Source of the DNA: Monomorium pharaonis
Lineage: Eukaryota; Arthropoda; Insecta; Hymenoptera; Formicidae
Reading direction: 5' to 3'
Assembly: GCF_013373865.1 (NCBI RefSeq)
Contig: NC_050474.1
Coordinates: 18,705,116 to 18,769,115 of the forward strand
Length of the DNA stretch: 64,000 nucleotides
The translations under genes were made by a program, and so were the position numbers. The first letter of the stretch is position 1. Each line of letters starts with the position of its first letter. Under the pieces are notes generated by a model. It was not told where the DNA came from, did not search any database, and saw only the letters and a list, made by a program, of their open reading frames with translations. Of the stretch, positions 62,582 through 64,000 are shown one piece after another.

Positions 62582-62795
62582 CATAACTGTTGAATGCTGT
62601 GCTAAACTAAAAATGTTCTTTTACATCAATAATAAATAGATTTGTATAAAGCATATTTTATTCTTAAAATGAATATTATTCACCACTATGTGGTGTGTTT
62701 CTTGTGAACAAAATACACTTTCTGGACAAAACCGACTCGCCAAGAGTGCCGAAAGAACAAAGATTTTGTCATCGACATGTAATACTAGACTGAAA

Positions 62796-63054
62796 GGCAC
62801 TGATCATATCCTACACAAAATAATTGTACACGATTAGAATATTCTACACAATTATATTGTACACAAAAAAATTATACGTCGAAAAACTGCGTCCAGTAAA
62901 TTATTTTTCTACGCATAATATATCCGTGTACAATATTTAATTCAAGGTTAATTCTTGTGGGCAGTATTTCCACATACAATATTTTGTGTACAATATATTT
63001 GTGTAGAATATTCTGATCGTATACAATCATTTTGTGGAAAATATGATCAGTGCC
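62796..63054. mobile_element. hAT-like MITE, 259 bp, with 8-bp target duplication
   Basis: Terminal inverted repeats of about 72 bp (ggcactgatcatat at the left, its complement at the right end; most of the arms match). The element is flanked on both sides by gactgaaa (62788-62795 and 63055-63062), an 8-bp target-site duplication, which is the length typical of hAT superfamily insertions. No coding capacity. The perfect duplication suggests a fairly recent insertion. Confidence 0.85.
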
Positions 63055-63414
63055 GACTGAAACGTGTTAGTCATAAAAGTAATCGAGAAAAATGAAAATA
63101 AAATTGTAAAAACATTTAAGAAAAATAGTATGTTTAAATTAAACTCATTAAGAAAAAAATTACATTTAATGTAAGTACATTTCAGTGTTAAATTAATGCA
63201 ATTTTATTGTTTAATTAAATCAAACTTTGTTTTAATTTATAAAATTTTAATTTTACTGTAACAATAATTTATTCTTTGTTAAAAAATATTTACTTTTAAT
63301 ACTATTTTAGATATAAAATATTCTCGAATAGAAACATTTTTGCACAGTTTAAAAAATACAACTTTTTGTGTGTTTACAAACTTAAATATGTCGCCTTAAA
63401 CAGCAAAGAAAGAA

Positions 63415-63602
63415 ACATATCATGTTGTACATCAAAATAATAGAACATATAATTAAGTTAATTATACATAAAATTATCGTGACATTCTTGCGACATTTGC
63501 GCGGACATGCAATGCCAACACCTAGAAACCGGGAAATATTGGGCGTAACATGTGCTGTAGCAACGGTGTGTTGTCGCCTACTGGTGCACAGATCTTTTCC
63601 AT
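63415..63602 (-). pseudogene. Gustatory receptor relic, N-terminus only
   Basis: Starts MEKICAPVGDN at 63602, then loses part of the ISYTSWLLG motif with a frameshift and an immediate stop. Homology continues through the first membrane span to about 63415. Closest to the pseudogene at 58.0-59.4 kb. Confidence 0.8.
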
Positions 63603-64000
63603 TTTTACCTCTTACTTTTTTTGTTAATCGACATAAACAGAACTGATAATATTATACTCACACAAAATATTGTGTAAGAAAAATAGCAAAGATTTTCTGG
63701 AAATAAAACGCTTCTACGAGCGCGTGCCATGAATTTTACCTGATATTTTATGTAACATCAAAATAGAATGCTTCTGAAATTTCACAATATTAAATCACGT
63801 GTTATTAACTGTATTACTATAAATTTACTTTTTTATATGCAAAAATTTAAATGTTTATTTATATGCAATAAATTATTGTATATAGTATGTCTACTAAGAT
63901 TTTTTACGTAAATAAGATTTTCACATAAATCAGTAACCATTCTTTTAATTTAGTACAAAAAAAAATTTATCATTTCTTTTATACGACAATATACACGTTT
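63603..64000. other. 5' flank of the relic, then repeated AT-rich block
   Basis: 63610-63800 is a receptor 5' flank; 63830-64000 is a third copy of the block seen at 59.75 and 60.15 kb, cut by the window end. Confidence 0.45.

Overview
The window is AT-rich animal DNA that looks like an insect, most probably an ant (Formicidae). That placement is inferred from the receptor family, its lineage-specific tandem expansion and the repeat content; no single-copy marker gene is present. Apart from one small candidate gene, the coding content is one tandem array of insect gustatory receptors (GRs, 7tm_7 superfamily), all on the minus strand. I count 13 copies with complete reading frames, one copy that loses its last exon, one copy with two frameshifts, and about nine decayed relics.

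Gene model, read from the splice signals: exon 1 is about 224-231 codons and starts MEE/MEK/MEN; a phase-1 intron of 121-146 nt follows (donor after the ELHxG motif, acceptor usually TGCAG before a (D/G/S)xCDLV motif); exon 2 is 164-184 codons and ends at LFCG; a phase-0 intron of 89-119 nt leads to a 16-30 codon last exon encoding F(I/L)Gx(I)ITYLIISIQF. The TYhhhhhQF motif and the phase-0 intron just before it are the established GR signature, so these are GRs rather than odorant receptors. The C-terminal exon is only about 54 nt and easily missed. Hydrophobic segments give seven membrane spans: four in exon 1, two early in exon 2, and the last spanning the exon 2/3 junction. GRs are ligand-gated cation channels of chemosensory neurons; no ligand can be inferred here.

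Layout: 1-1.6 kb, a long inverted-repeat element with 147-bp internal repeats and a 135-bp tandem repeat, abutting a GR without its last exon. 4.0-8.3 kb, two GRs. 8.7-9.95 kb, a GR relic whose 5' flank is interrupted by an 8.6-kb array of a 164-bp satellite (9.97-18.54 kb). 19.2-19.6 kb, the 3' end of a non-LTR retrotransposon. 20.7-21.3 kb, a small three-exon gene with TATA box and signal peptide. 23.2-24.7 kb, a GR with a degenerate last exon. 26.0-27.4 kb, retroelement and GR relics. 27.6-62 kb, the dense array of ten intact GRs plus pseudogenes; its youngest duplicates are near 46-56 kb. 62.8-63.05 kb, a hAT-like MITE. 63.4 kb, a last GR relic.

The spacers are themselves paralogous. Each copy carries a related 5' flank with a candidate initiator region about 55-90 bp upstream of the ATG and a 20-bp element about 300 bp upstream in most copies, so genes were duplicated together with their control regions. 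Exon boundaries and motif changes were read by eye; RNA-seq was not available.
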